The notes under the pieces are model-generated. The model made no database searches, was not told the DNA's origin, and saw nothing but the letters and a program-made list of their open reading frames with translations. DNA of 64,000 bases from Saprospiraceae bacterium (GTDB lineage: Bacteria > Bacteroidota > Bacteroidia > Chitinophagales > Saprospiraceae). Of the stretch, positions 26,301 through 34,845 are shown piece by piece. The stretch lies in assembly GCA_013214355.1 (NCBI GenBank), contig JABSSL010000079.1, positions 1 through 64,000 of the forward strand. The letters run 5' to 3'. The position numbers and the translations under genes are program-made. Within the stretch, counting starts at the first letter, position 1, and each line of letters opens with the position of its first letter.

Positions 26301-26674
26301 ATTTTCAGGAATTATATGCCTTTAATGAACGTCCCTTCTCACCAGACTCTATTGGGGTGATCACGCCTTATCGGGCACAGATCGCTCAAATTAAGACGGC
26401 ATTGCAAGATAGGGATCTACCGATTGAGTCCATAACAGTAGATACCGTAGAGCGTTATCAAGGAGGAGCCAGGGATATTATCTTAATTTCCCTCTGTACT
26501 AACTCAAGTTTTCAATTGCTATCTCTGGCTAGCCTTTCTGACGAAGGGGTAGATCGAAAGTTGAACGTGGCCTTGACTAGGGCGCGCGAGCAGGTCATCT
26601 TACTTGGAAACCCTACTATCTTACGCCAGAACCCAATCTATGCGACTTTGATTGATTTTTGTGAACAAGCATGA
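23312..26674 (+). CDS. PD-(D/E)XK nuclease fused to SF1 DNA2/NAM7-type helicase
   Basis: This is a large (1120-residue) DNA- or RNA-processing enzyme. Residues about 1-340 are unrecognised and mostly helical. Around 345-400 is a RecB/Cas4-type nuclease core: GLQGRLDILY, then IVELKSGKAW and QSHYIQTLLY (G..D ... ExK ... QxxxY). The C-terminal half is an SF1 helicase: Walker A LLWGPPGTGKTS (about 708), Walker B LIIDEASQ (about 826), QGRMHQDIMEFPS, VERYQGGARDIILIS (about 1048) and LNVALTRAREQVILLG. The order nuclease then helicase is that of Dna2. No four-cysteine iron-sulphur set is obvious. It may act in replication, repair or phage defence. It converges on queE with 6 bases between stops. Confidence 0.88.
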   Translation: MNTEALGQLFYREVAKVTETEQLEKLEKVAALHRLLNLLFVELTRKERLHFTTLFARITYASHQFKLEKSLQFYLHHFRRQASLQDKSQLDHDQLLGLGFKVICETIQLALGIDVPLTLVSRIPKQWPYPFSPVRITNFKSKARVLLLDQDEDRAQLLGRDEHYPEEVIRIQYNIPERNENFNPSIHAIKLIFGFPLVVNLLDIEIDEEGTYRPRAFVIEPDYLIDVSAVANCFQHNASTPWGYLLKKYLPFTASPALMLGNMANFFLDELMHDADLSFRQLAPQSFFINPLGFSLFDDATIRGIMQKGQRHFVSLKDMVRRGFEQQRIVPKDCLLEPSFYSETYGLQGRLDILYRAEGSDSEMAIVELKSGKAWQPNIHGISQSHYIQTLLYDLLIRSSFGHHINSANYILYSGQDQDQLRFAPPVKAQQFEALQLRNQLVGIERLLAGLGQGELDLLEQGRRLFGKLKKTQFPQWKGFMQRDLVHFEHTYQLLQSLEKKYFIAYSGFIAREQRLSKMGAGVLDRSNGLASLWLDSIEQKEENFALISDLRIQENESQADEPYLIFERTATTSPLANFRKGDIAVLYPVIKGDPRAVLANQIFKCSIMEIDSQRVVVRLRSRQFNDHDFTHFERWNLEHDVMDAGFTSMYRGLFGFAGAASDYRRLILGQRPPIEPQYAPLQLSSEMTVEQQRILSKIIQAEEYFLLWGPPGTGKTSIVLRHLVAYLLSETQEQLLLLAFTNRAVDEICEALDRIGGDIRDHYFRIGSSYATAPKYQPQLLQEKMKGIGSRKDLQRILQDHRIVVGTVAAVVGKDELLQLKSFDRLIIDEASQILEPLLVGLLAHFKRFVLIGDHKQLPAVVTQAAEDSAVPDEELRTIGLGNLRNSLFERLFRKCQNQGWDWALDKLSHQGRMHQDIMEFPSKYFYEDNLKILPDNIPVHVRQVNQYPLQPNEHPLAALLCSKRMIFLPTPIDEGSPAQKTNRHEAKMIADLVANFQELYAFNERPFSPDSIGVITPYRAQIAQIKTALQDRDLPIESITVDTVERYQGGARDIILISLCTNSSFQLLSLASLSDEGVDRKLNVALTRAREQVILLGNPTILRQNPIYATLIDFCEQA

Positions 26675-26680
26675 ATATCT

Positions 26681-27319
26681 CTAAGGAATATCAAGAATCT
26701 TATGCGTCTGCAGACTGAGTCGCCACTTAGGATGTTGCAAGCAATAGTTCAGGCATTTTTGGGTGGTTTCCTCAATATTCGGCCCGTCCATGGGCTGAAG
26801 AAAAAAGTGCTCAAAATCTAGATGCTCAAACAAGGATGGTTCAGCTCCAACTTGGGGATACACTAGCTTTAATTCTTGTCCACTTAATATGACTAAGTCT
26901 GTATTTGCTTTTGGGCTAACGCAAATCCAATCCAGTCCCTCGGGCGGCTCCAAGGTCCCATTGGTTTCCACTGCTATTTCAAAGCCTTGTTGATGCAAGG
27001 CTTTTACCAGGGCTTCATCCAGTTGCAACATAGGTTCACCACCCGTACAGACGACATATTTGCGCCCCCCTGCTTGCTTGGGCCAGTGAGAAGCGACGGC
27101 TGCTGCCAAAATTTCTGGCGTTTCAAACCGTCCCCCATTCACACCATCTGTACCCCAGAAGTCCGTATCGCAGAATTTACAAATGGCTTTATGCCGGTCT
27201 TCTTCCCGGCCACTCCATAAATTACACCCACTGAATCGGAGGAAAACCGAAGCGCGGCCCATCTGAGCCCCTTCCCCTTGTAGGGTGTAAAACATCTCTT
27301 TAACCTTATAACTACTCAT
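26681..27319 (-). CDS. queE: 7-carboxy-7-deazaguanine synthase QueE
   Basis: QueE is a radical SAM enzyme that converts 6-carboxytetrahydropterin to 7-carboxy-7-deazaguanine in queuosine/preQ0 synthesis. The cluster cysteines are C32, C47 and C50, in the CX14CX2C spacing typical of QueE rather than the CX3CX2C of most radical SAM enzymes. GEPMLQLDEALV, AVETNGTLEPP and the C-terminal SLQTHKIL are also present. Length 212. No other queuosine genes are adjacent. Confidence 0.94.
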   Translation of the reverse strand: MSSYKVKEMFYTLQGEGAQMGRASVFLRFSGCNLWSGREEDRHKAICKFCDTDFWGTDGVNGGRFETPEILAAAVASHWPKQAGGRKYVVCTGGEPMLQLDEALVKALHQQGFEIAVETNGTLEPPEGLDWICVSPKANTDLVILSGQELKLVYPQVGAEPSLFEHLDFEHFFLQPMDGPNIEETTQKCLNYCLQHPKWRLSLQTHKILDIP

Positions 27320-27374
27320 GCCACAGTACTCCTTTAGTAACCAATTTTATGCAAAGTTATAATTCGCAACATTA

Positions 27375-27407
27375 TTTGTTGGTGGACCGTTCATTTTTTT
27401 ACCTTTG
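27375..27407 (+). promoter_or_regulatory. Bacteroidota promoter for the BatA-type gene
   Basis: TTTG (27375-27378), 21 bases, then TACCTTTG (27400-27407). Both elements fit the Bacteroidota consensus, about 75 bases upstream of the ATG at 27483. Confidence 0.55.
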
Positions 27408-27482
27408 TCCGTTGCTTACTCGGATGCTACGCAACTTTAATACTTTGGAGACGTTTTCTTTAGCAGATCACGAAGATTTATT

Positions 27483-29513
27483 ATGCAATTTGTATACCCG
27501 ACCTTTCTTTTCGCATTACTGGCACTGGCTATTCCGATTATTATTCACCTGTTTTACTTCAGAAGATTCAAGAAAGTATATTTCACGAATGTACGTTTCT
27601 TGAAAGAAGTAAAAGAAGAGACTAGTGCTCGTTCTAAACTGCGAAATCTATTGGTTCTGGCTATGCGTTTGCTGGCCCTACTATTTTTGATATTTGCCTT
27701 TGCCCAGCCTTTTATCCCAAGAGATGTCGAGGTGAAGACGGGGCAGAAAGCAGTAAGCGTTTTCTTGGATAACTCCTTTTCGATGAGTGCGCTTAGCCAA
27801 GATGCGGCCTTGATGGACAAGGCTAAACAACGTGCTAGGGAAATCATCCAAGCCTATAATGTAGAAGATCAATTTCAGATCTTGACAAATGACTTCGAGG
27901 GAAGGCACCAAAGGATGTTGAGTCAGGAGGATGCCCTAAGTATGATTGATGAGGTTAACATTAGTCCTAGTGTCCGTCAGTTGTCGCAGGTGTTGAATCG
28001 GCAGCAGCAAGCACTCGGAACCAGTGGGGTGGAAAATCACGTGGCCTATCAGATTTCTGACTTTCAGCGCAATATTACAGACCTATCTACTTATACAGAT
28101 ACTTTAACCGAATTGAATCTTATTCCTTTGCAATCGGTGGAAGAAAGGAATGTTAGTATTGATTCTGCTTGGTTTGAGTCTCCCGTGCAAATGCTAAACC
28201 AAACGAACCAATTAATGGTGAAGGTTAGAAATTTGAGTGGAGAGGATGCGGAAAATATTCGGCTGTCCATTAAATATGATGGACAAACACGGCCCGTTGG
28301 GACATTGTCAGTAGATGCAAATTCCTCAGTGATTGACACCGTCAATTTCACCATCAATCGAACAGGTTGGTATACGGCTGAGCTGGCCATTACGGATTTT
28401 CCGGTACAATTTGATGATAAATACTACCTCGCCTTTAATGTGGCAGAGCGCATCAATGTCTTGGTAATTAATGAGGGAAGTCCTAACCGGTATTTAGAAG
28501 CGGCCTTCAATGGGATCAGCTATTTCAACCTGACTAGCTTGTCGAGTCAGAACCTAGATTATTCTAGTTTTTCTTCCTATCAAATGATCGTACTGAATAA
28601 TTTGAATGCGGTATCCTCCGGTCTGTCTTCTGAATTGCAGGAGTATATGGAGGAAGGAGGAAATCTCTTGGCCTTCCCAGGACGGAATGCTAGTGCCGGA
28701 TCCTATCAGCCTTTCTTGCAAGCCATTCCAGCCAATGAGTTGGTATCCTGGGAAGATGTAAGCCGGCAAGTGGGGAGTATCAATACCGAGGAATTCATCT
28801 TCAATGATGTCTTTGAAAATAGAAGTGCTAATCTTAACCTTCCACAATCCCAGGGCAATTTCAAGCTGACTAATTTTGGAAGCAGGCAAGAAGAAATATT
28901 AATGACCTACAGGGATGGCACCGCATTTTTGTCGAAGTATCGTAAAGGGAAAGGGCATCTGTACTTTTGTGCAGCACCCCTAGATGAAGAACTGAATAAT
29001 CTGGTGCGTAATGGCGAAATTTTTATTCCGATGCTGTACAAAATGTCCATTTCAGCGGGAGAAAGTAAACCCATAGCCTACACCATCGGGCAGGATGATC
29101 TGATTCAGTCCAATCATCAAGGAACGAGTGGGGATATTGTCTACAAACTTCAGGGAGAAGGAGAGGAGTTTATTCCAGAGCAACGGGTAGTTGGATCTAC
29201 CGTTTTTCTGAGTCTTAATAATCAAGTTCGAGATGCTGGTTTTTATCAGCTGTTTCTGAATGAAGAAGCCATCTTGGATCGGTTTGCCTTCAATTTTGAT
29301 CGGCAAGAATCGGCACTAACCTATTTTAGCAATGAGGAGCTACAAGGTTTGGTGGGTGAGGTGGCCAGTGTAATTGGTACGCAAGGCAATGAAGTACTCA
29401 CGGCGAAGATTGCGGAGAGAAGCCAGGGCGTAGTGCTTTGGCGGATATGTGTAATCCTGGCTCTGCTGTTTCTCTTGGCAGAAGTCTTATTGCTACGTTT
29501 TTGGAAAGTTTGA
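27483..29513 (+). CDS. BatA-type membrane protein with VWA-like domain
   Basis: This is a 676-residue inner-membrane protein. It opens with the BatA N-terminal domain: a transmembrane helix (about 7-25, FLFALLALAIPIIIHLFYF), a positively charged turn with the family's YFTNVRFLKEVKEET, and a second helix (about 55-73). A von Willebrand A-like domain follows (VSVFLDNSFSMS, with the MIDAS-type DxSxS reading DNSFS). The middle is beta-rich, probably extracytoplasmic, and the C-terminus has a last helix (about 648-672). BatA-family proteins in Bacteroidota are linked to MoxR ATPases and stress tolerance, but none is encoded here. Function remains uncertain. Confidence 0.85.
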   Translation: MQFVYPTFLFALLALAIPIIIHLFYFRRFKKVYFTNVRFLKEVKEETSARSKLRNLLVLAMRLLALLFLIFAFAQPFIPRDVEVKTGQKAVSVFLDNSFSMSALSQDAALMDKAKQRAREIIQAYNVEDQFQILTNDFEGRHQRMLSQEDALSMIDEVNISPSVRQLSQVLNRQQQALGTSGVENHVAYQISDFQRNITDLSTYTDTLTELNLIPLQSVEERNVSIDSAWFESPVQMLNQTNQLMVKVRNLSGEDAENIRLSIKYDGQTRPVGTLSVDANSSVIDTVNFTINRTGWYTAELAITDFPVQFDDKYYLAFNVAERINVLVINEGSPNRYLEAAFNGISYFNLTSLSSQNLDYSSFSSYQMIVLNNLNAVSSGLSSELQEYMEEGGNLLAFPGRNASAGSYQPFLQAIPANELVSWEDVSRQVGSINTEEFIFNDVFENRSANLNLPQSQGNFKLTNFGSRQEEILMTYRDGTAFLSKYRKGKGHLYFCAAPLDEELNNLVRNGEIFIPMLYKMSISAGESKPIAYTIGQDDLIQSNHQGTSGDIVYKLQGEGEEFIPEQRVVGSTVFLSLNNQVRDAGFYQLFLNEEAILDRFAFNFDRQESALTYFSNEELQGLVGEVASVIGTQGNEVLTAKIAERSQGVVLWRICVILALLFLLAEVLLLRFWKV

Positions 29514-29641
29514 CACAGCTAAGTCTGTCAAAAATTGTTTTGAAATCACCCATTTGTCAAAGGAGAAGGCTATTTTTGGCCAACTTTTTGAAGCTATTGG
29601 CTATACGATTAACGTGAAGATAATTAAGAGAAAGACTTCTA

Positions 29642-30919
29642 ATGGGTAAGGATTTTCTACTCAAGCAATGCAAAATAGTTGACCCTAGGTCAAGCTTTCA
29701 CAATACCTTCCAAGATATGCTGATCCGAGAAGGTAAAATCCACTCCATTGATGCCGAAATTGAAGCTGAAGGGGCTCAAGTAGTAGCTCACAAGGGGCTA
29801 GAGATATATCCAGGTTGGCTAGATATAGGGGTGCATGTAAACGATCCAGGATTTGAGCATCGAGAAGATATGGCTACGGTTACTGCCGCGGCGGCGGCAG
29901 GTGGCTACACCGGCATTGTCAGCTTTCCTAATACTCACCCCGTCGTACAATCTAAGGCTGATGTTAATTATGCTCGACAGTATTCTGATCGGCAGGTGGT
30001 ACAGATTTACCCTGCTGGTGCCCTAACGCATAATTGCAAGGGAGAAGAGATTACAGAAATGCTTGATATGCATCATGCCGGAGCTGTACTATTCTCTGAT
30101 GGTTTGAAGTCTATTAAGCACGCAGGCGTCTTGCTACGGGCACTGCAATATGTCAAGAGTTTTGATGGGTTGGTTATGCATCACGCTCTAGACCCGCATC
30201 TAGCAGGAGAGGGGCAATTGCACGAAGGCTTTACGAGTACTACTTTGGGAATGCGAGGTATTCCAGCATTGGCCGAAGAGATTATGATCCAACGTGATCT
30301 TAGTTTATTAGCCTACAGTGAATCGAAACTGTATTTGCATGCGATTTCCACAGCGGGAGCAGTGGAGAGAATTCGCCAGGCTAAGGCGCAGGGCTTGGCC
30401 GTGACTTGTTCCGTGGCTTATCTCAATCTATTGTATTCTGATGAAGATCTGGCCGGTTTCAATAGCGATCTGAAGGTGCTTCCTCCGCTCAGAAGCAAAA
30501 CGGATCAGCAGGCGCTGTTGGAGGGATTGGTGGATGGAACGATCGATGCGATCTGTTCTAATCATGTTCCATTAGAAGAGGAATTGAAAAAACTAGAATT
30601 CTCCTATGCTAGCTTTGGAGCTAGTGGATTACAAACTGTATATCCTGCTTTGCAAGCCAAGTTAAGAGAGCCGCTGGATAATGGCCTAATAGCCGAAAAA
30701 TTAGCTCATGGACCACGCTCTATCCTTCAAATGGAGGAGGTCAAAATCGAAGTGGGAGGAAAAGCTGAACTCACCTTATGTTTGCCGGAGGACCATTGGT
30801 CCCTCGATCGATCCAATAACAAGTCCAAGTCCGAAAATAACCCGTTTTGGAAGAGTATCCTGAAGGGAAAGATCCTTGGCGTCATAAATGGTCAACAATC
30901 GATGTTTTTCGAATCTTGA
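29642..30919 (+). CDS. dihydroorotase-like protein lacking catalytic residues (PyrX type)
   Basis: This is a 425-residue amidohydrolase-superfamily protein most like type I dihydroorotase. The fold markers are present (YPGWLDIGVHVNDPGFEHRE, AAAAAGGYTGIVSFPNTHPV), but key residues are changed. The metal motif DxHxHxRDPG reads DIGVHVNDPG, with G63 in place of the first histidine and N67 in place of the substrate arginine. The late catalytic DHxPH reads NHVPL, with asparagine for aspartate. It is therefore probably inactive as a dihydroorotase. Such homologues can pair structurally with aspartate carbamoyltransferase (known for PyrX), but pyrB is not adjacent. A different substrate is also possible. 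Confidence 0.82.
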   Translation: MGKDFLLKQCKIVDPRSSFHNTFQDMLIREGKIHSIDAEIEAEGAQVVAHKGLEIYPGWLDIGVHVNDPGFEHREDMATVTAAAAAGGYTGIVSFPNTHPVVQSKADVNYARQYSDRQVVQIYPAGALTHNCKGEEITEMLDMHHAGAVLFSDGLKSIKHAGVLLRALQYVKSFDGLVMHHALDPHLAGEGQLHEGFTSTTLGMRGIPALAEEIMIQRDLSLLAYSESKLYLHAISTAGAVERIRQAKAQGLAVTCSVAYLNLLYSDEDLAGFNSDLKVLPPLRSKTDQQALLEGLVDGTIDAICSNHVPLEEELKKLEFSYASFGASGLQTVYPALQAKLREPLDNGLIAEKLAHGPRSILQMEEVKIEVGGKAELTLCLPEDHWSLDRSNNKSKSENNPFWKSILKGKILGVINGQQSMFFES

Positions 30920-31130
30920 TCAGATTTTTTTTGCCACTGGACCGGTTTTTTGCAATTTTCAGTGATAAATGGATTAAAATAATGGATTTGGAAGTGGAAT
31001 CACATTTGCCCAATTGCCGGTAAATGTAAGCATCCCACCTATTTGACTTCATCCGTTGACCATCACTTTTAGTTCCTATCCAGTCCTTTCTTTAGTCCAG
31101 TATTACATAACCAACTCAACCATTTTTAGT

Positions 31131-31688
31131 ATGGATACCTTAGACAATCCTAACAAGATTATCGATCCTAGTACGGTAAGCTATCAAAGCATTTCGCTAA
31201 GAAACGGAGCGATTGCTGGCTTGATCTTAGTAGCTTCTGCCTTGATAGGAAACTTAACTGGACTTGCTGATCCTACCCAGCCCAATTCTGCCTCCAACTG
31301 GATCCTGAACATTGTCAACTGGGGGATTATGATAGCCTTCATGGTCACCGCGATTAATAAACATCGCGATGAAGATTTGGGCGGGTTTATTACCTTTGGG
31401 CGAGCTTTTGGTGTTAGCTTTTTAGTTGCTCTCGTTGTTTCGGTAGTTACCGCCATTTGGAATTACGTCTATTTTGGCTTCATTGACCCGGAAATGGCGA
31501 ATACTTTGATGGAGACTTCAATGGCTCAGCAGGGGATCGATGATGATGCCATGATCGATCAAATGAAATTTTGGTTTTCACCGGGAGCAATGGCCATTTA
31601 CGCGCTAATAGCTTCCTTGTTCTTCAGTACGATTATTTCTTTAATCGTTGCTGCTGTGATGAAGAAGAACCCTCCCGGTCACATTTAA
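31131..31688 (+). CDS. DUF4199 membrane protein
   Basis: A 185-residue four-helix membrane protein of the DUF4199 family, common in Bacteroidota and of unknown function. ATG at 31131 is chosen; a longer frame would need a TTG start at 31056. Hydrophobic segments cover about 28-45, 60-77, 95-120 and 150-175. The charged loop HRDEDLGGFITFGRAFGVSF after helix 2 is typical of the family. It is the first gene of a plus-strand run that continues with a second DUF4199 gene and two glycosyltransferases. Confidence 0.82.
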   Translation: MDTLDNPNKIIDPSTVSYQSISLRNGAIAGLILVASALIGNLTGLADPTQPNSASNWILNIVNWGIMIAFMVTAINKHRDEDLGGFITFGRAFGVSFLVALVVSVVTAIWNYVYFGFIDPEMANTLMETSMAQQGIDDDAMIDQMKFWFSPGAMAIYALIASLFFSTIISLIVAAVMKKNPPGHI

Positions 31689-31691
31689 AGT

Positions 31692-32159
31692 ATGATGAAT
31701 CAAGCAAGTATAAGATATGGATTAATAGCAGGAGTAGGCGTTGTCGCCTACTTTCTGCTTTTTTATTTGATAAAGCCTAGTTTAGTCCTAAATCCCTACA
31801 TTTGGTGGGGATCGGTGGTGATTTATTTTTGGGCTATGTTGCAGGCCGCAAAAAAGGAGGGAGAAGGAAATTCTTTCTTGAGTTACCTAAAACCTGCTTT
31901 TGCTGTGTATGTGCTGGCCAATGCTTTCTTTTACGCTTTTTACTATTTTCTTTTTGGAGTTTTTGATACTTCTCTGGTAGATTTGCAGTTTGAAATAATG
32001 CAGGCCAATCCCAGGGCTCCAGAAAACCTATCAAGAGAAATGTTGGACATCACTTTCAACAGCGTCTTTTTCTCCTATTGTAGCAGTTTGATTGCTGGTT
32101 TTCTGTATGCGCTGGGAATAAGCTTTATGGCTCGACGTGCGAAATTAGCTACCATATGA
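31692..32159 (+). CDS. DUF4199-like membrane protein
   Basis: A 155-residue membrane protein with four hydrophobic segments. It starts 3 bases after the preceding DUF4199 gene and shares its layout, including the loop KKEGEGNSFLSYLKPAFAVY that corresponds to the family's charged loop. It is probably a diverged paralogue. Its stop overlaps the start of the GT2 gene (ATGA at 32156-32159), so the pair is translationally coupled to the glycosyltransferases. That suggests, but does not prove, a role in envelope glycan handling. Confidence 0.78.
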   Translation: MMNQASIRYGLIAGVGVVAYFLLFYLIKPSLVLNPYIWWGSVVIYFWAMLQAAKKEGEGNSFLSYLKPAFAVYVLANAFFYAFYYFLFGVFDTSLVDLQFEIMQANPRAPENLSREMLDITFNSVFFSYCSSLIAGFLYALGISFMARRAKLATI

Positions 32160-33097
32160 ATCTATCAGTAGTCATTCCCCTACTTAATGAGGAGGAATCC
32201 TTGCCGGAATTGGAGGCATGGATCAGAAGAGTAGTAGAACCACTGGGGTATTCTTATGAAATCATCATGGTTGATGACGGAAGTAAGGATTCCTCCTGGA
32301 GCGTTATAGAAGATCTCGCGAAAAAGAACCCGAATGTTAAAGGCATCAAGTTTCGTCGGAATTACGGGAAGTCGGCAGCGCTGAATACAGGTTTTCAAGC
32401 GGCGGAAGGAGACGTAGTCATTACGATGGATGCCGATCTCCAAGATAGCCCAGATGAAATTCCAGGGCTGTACAAGATGATTATGGAAGATGGCTTTGAC
32501 TTAGTGTCAGGATGGAAAAAGACCCGACATGACCCTTTTTCCAAGACTTTCCCTTCCAAGTTCTTTAATGCGGCTACTCGCTACGTTTCTGGAATCCCGC
32601 TACACGATTTCAATTGTGGGTTAAAATCCTATAAGAAGGATGTAGTAAAATGCATAGAAGTGTATGGGGAAATGCATCGCTATATTCCGCTGATCGCCAA
32701 AGGAGCCGGCTTTAGCCATATTGGAGAAAAAGTAGTGGCACACCAGGCAAGAAAATATGGAAGTACTAAGTTCGGAGGAATCAAAAGAGGTTTAATCGGG
32801 TTGCTCGACCTCATGTCTATTACCTTCGTTGGTCGGTTCAGTAAACGACCCATGCACTTTTTTGGAACGATGGGTTTTTTTGCTTCCCTTATGGGGGTAA
32901 TAACGCTGGCCTATCTCAGTATCCAGAAACTAGTGTATCAAGAATACTTCATGACTGACCGTCCCTTGTTCTACCTAGGGATTTTATTGTTAATTGTAGG
33001 GACACAATTGTTTGTTACCGGCTTCCTTGCCGAATTGGTTTCTCGAAACTCCCCTGACCGAAATAACTATTTGATCGAAAAGCGGATTAATGAGTAA
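32156..33097 (+). CDS. family 2 glycosyltransferase (DPM/GtrB-like) with two membrane helices
   Basis: This 313-residue enzyme probably transfers a sugar to a lipid carrier such as undecaprenyl phosphate at the cytoplasmic membrane. The GT-A domain (1-225) has SVVIPLLNEEESLPEL, IIMVDDGSKDSSW, and the metal-binding DADLQDSPDEIP. KFRRNYGKSAALNTGF matches the dolichol-phosphate-mannose synthase/GtrB branch. Two C-terminal transmembrane helices (about 235-256 and 268-292) fit that subgroup. It overlaps the upstream DUF4199 gene by 4 bases and the downstream GT4 gene by 8 bases. Confidence 0.92.
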   Translation: MNLSVVIPLLNEEESLPELEAWIRRVVEPLGYSYEIIMVDDGSKDSSWSVIEDLAKKNPNVKGIKFRRNYGKSAALNTGFQAAEGDVVITMDADLQDSPDEIPGLYKMIMEDGFDLVSGWKKTRHDPFSKTFPSKFFNAATRYVSGIPLHDFNCGLKSYKKDVVKCIEVYGEMHRYIPLIAKGAGFSHIGEKVVAHQARKYGSTKFGGIKRGLIGLLDLMSITFVGRFSKRPMHFFGTMGFFASLMGVITLAYLSIQKLVYQEYFMTDRPLFYLGILLLIVGTQLFVTGFLAELVSRNSPDRNNYLIEKRINE

Positions 33098-34226
33098 AAT
33101 ACTAATTCTATCTCCTGCACATCCACTCAGAGGAGGCATAGCTTCTTTTTCTGAACGTTTGGCTAAGGAATTTCAAGACGAGGGAGATGAAGTAGTCATC
33201 TACTCATTTAGTCTTCAATATCCCAATTTCTTATTTCCCGGAACTACCCAATATAGCAGTGATCCCGCACCCAAAGGAATTCAGATAGAAACCTGTGTAA
33301 ATTCCATTAATCCGCTGAACTGGATACAGGTGGGACGTCGTATTCGAAAATGGAAGCCAGATCTGATTGTAGTCCGATTTTGGTTGCCTTTTATGGGACC
33401 TTCTCTCGGTACGATACTTCGCTTAGCCAAACGGAATACTAGCTGCAAAGTAGTGGCGATTACGGATAATGTGATCCCGCACGAAAAACGGCCAGGAGAT
33501 CGAATTTTCACACAATACTTCCTGCAAGCCGTAGATGCTTGTGTAGTCATGTCTAGGTCAGTGGAAGAAGATATTCGCCAATTTACCGCCACCAAACCCG
33601 TGGCCTTTTCACCCCATCCCATCTACGATAACTATGGTACTTCCGTCAGTCGTACGGAGGGATTAGCGTTTTTAGACCTTCCAGCGCAAGTTCCTTACAT
33701 CCTATTTTTTGGATTTATCCGGCGCTACAAGGGATTAGATCTACTTCTTCAAGCGATGGCCACGCCCGCGGTGAAAGAACTGGGTATTCAACTAATTATC
33801 GCTGGGGAATACTATGATCAAGCGGAGTTTTACGAAAACCTCATAGCAGAACATCACTTGGCTCCGCAGCTTATCCGACGAACACACTTTATTTCGAATG
33901 AAGAGGTCAAGTACTATTTTGCCGCGGCTTCTTTGGTGGTGCAGCCTTATCGATCCGCGACCCAAAGTGGTATTTCCCAGATTGCCTACCATTTTGAAAA
34001 ACCAATGTTGGTGACTCGAGTTGGGGGGCTACCAGAGATTGTAGCACATGGCAAGGAAGGATATGTGGTGGATGTGGACCCTGAAGCCATAGCTGAGGCT
34101 TTGGTAGATTTCTTTTCTGCGAATAGAGAACAAGAATTTGAAGGCCACCTGAAAGCAGCTAAATCCCGTTTTTCTTGGAATCATATGACGCAAACTATTA
34201 AGCGGTTAGCTGCAATTAATACTTAA
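33090..34226 (+). CDS. family 4 (GT-B) glycosyltransferase
   Basis: A 378-residue retaining glycosyltransferase of GT-B fold. The N-terminal domain starts ILILSPAHPLRGGIASFSER, with the glycine-rich acceptor loop. The C-terminal domain has PYILFFGFIRRYKGLDLLLQ (nucleotide-sugar binding) and VVQPYRSATQSGISQIAYHF followed by GGLPEIVAHG, the E-x7-E-type region of GT4 enzymes. The sugar and acceptor cannot be deduced. It overlaps the GT2 gene by 8 bases, so the two enzymes are probably made together. Confidence 0.9.
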   Translation: MSKILILSPAHPLRGGIASFSERLAKEFQDEGDEVVIYSFSLQYPNFLFPGTTQYSSDPAPKGIQIETCVNSINPLNWIQVGRRIRKWKPDLIVVRFWLPFMGPSLGTILRLAKRNTSCKVVAITDNVIPHEKRPGDRIFTQYFLQAVDACVVMSRSVEEDIRQFTATKPVAFSPHPIYDNYGTSVSRTEGLAFLDLPAQVPYILFFGFIRRYKGLDLLLQAMATPAVKELGIQLIIAGEYYDQAEFYENLIAEHHLAPQLIRRTHFISNEEVKYYFAAASLVVQPYRSATQSGISQIAYHFEKPMLVTRVGGLPEIVAHGKEGYVVDVDPEAIAEALVDFFSANREQEFEGHLKAAKSRFSWNHMTQTIKRLAAINT

Positions 34227-34318
34227 CCCATCTTGTAATTCTTAAACAATTGGTAAAGCCCTAACTTACCTCCGCAAGTACTTGTAGTCAAGGAATTAAC
34301 AATAAAATCAACACAAAA

Positions 34319-34813
34319 ATGAGCAAAGCAGACCAAGTTGACAATAAGGTGCTGGGGAAGACTATCCTGATCGCGGGTATCACTATTGCGGTCCTACTGG
34401 TGATCTGGGAGCTTGTCCATCAGCAAGTATTCCCCGGTACGGATAGCTGGAGTAAAGGGGTGAAAACAGCCGTGAGTTTATTGGTGTTTTGGCTAGTTAT
34501 TACGAGTTCATTGAGGGCCATGAATAAGATGAGGAAGAACATGGACTGGTTTAAGTTAATAGGTGGAGGGGTTGGTATAGCCACTTTAGGCATTGTACTC
34601 TTTTTGGTCACTTTGCAGTTCCTAAACTGGTTAGAGGTTAGCTGGGCAGAAAAGCCAAAGTATGCCTTGGTTGGCTTTTATGCCGGAGGGGCTTTTATCG
34701 TCTCTTTGCTATCCCTAATTAACCTACGTGTTAAAAGCAAAATGATGGGTAATGTCTTGGAATTTCTGGTCATTGCCTTAGTTGCTTATTTGTTTTTTAG
34801 GTTTACCCGCTAA
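34319..34813 (+). CDS. small four-helix membrane protein, unknown
   Basis: A 164-residue protein with four predicted transmembrane segments (about 17-35, 46-62, 80-103, 118-137) and a short final one near 145-161. I recognise no family. It lies 92 bases after the GT4 gene and 32 bases before gmhA on the same strand, so it may be part of the surface-carbohydrate operon. Confidence 0.7.
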   Translation: MSKADQVDNKVLGKTILIAGITIAVLLVIWELVHQQVFPGTDSWSKGVKTAVSLLVFWLVITSSLRAMNKMRKNMDWFKLIGGGVGIATLGIVLFLVTLQFLNWLEVSWAEKPKYALVGFYAGGAFIVSLLSLINLRVKSKMMGNVLEFLVIALVAYLFFRFTR

Positions 34814-34845
34814 ATACTTGCTAGCATCATAAATCAACAATCAGC

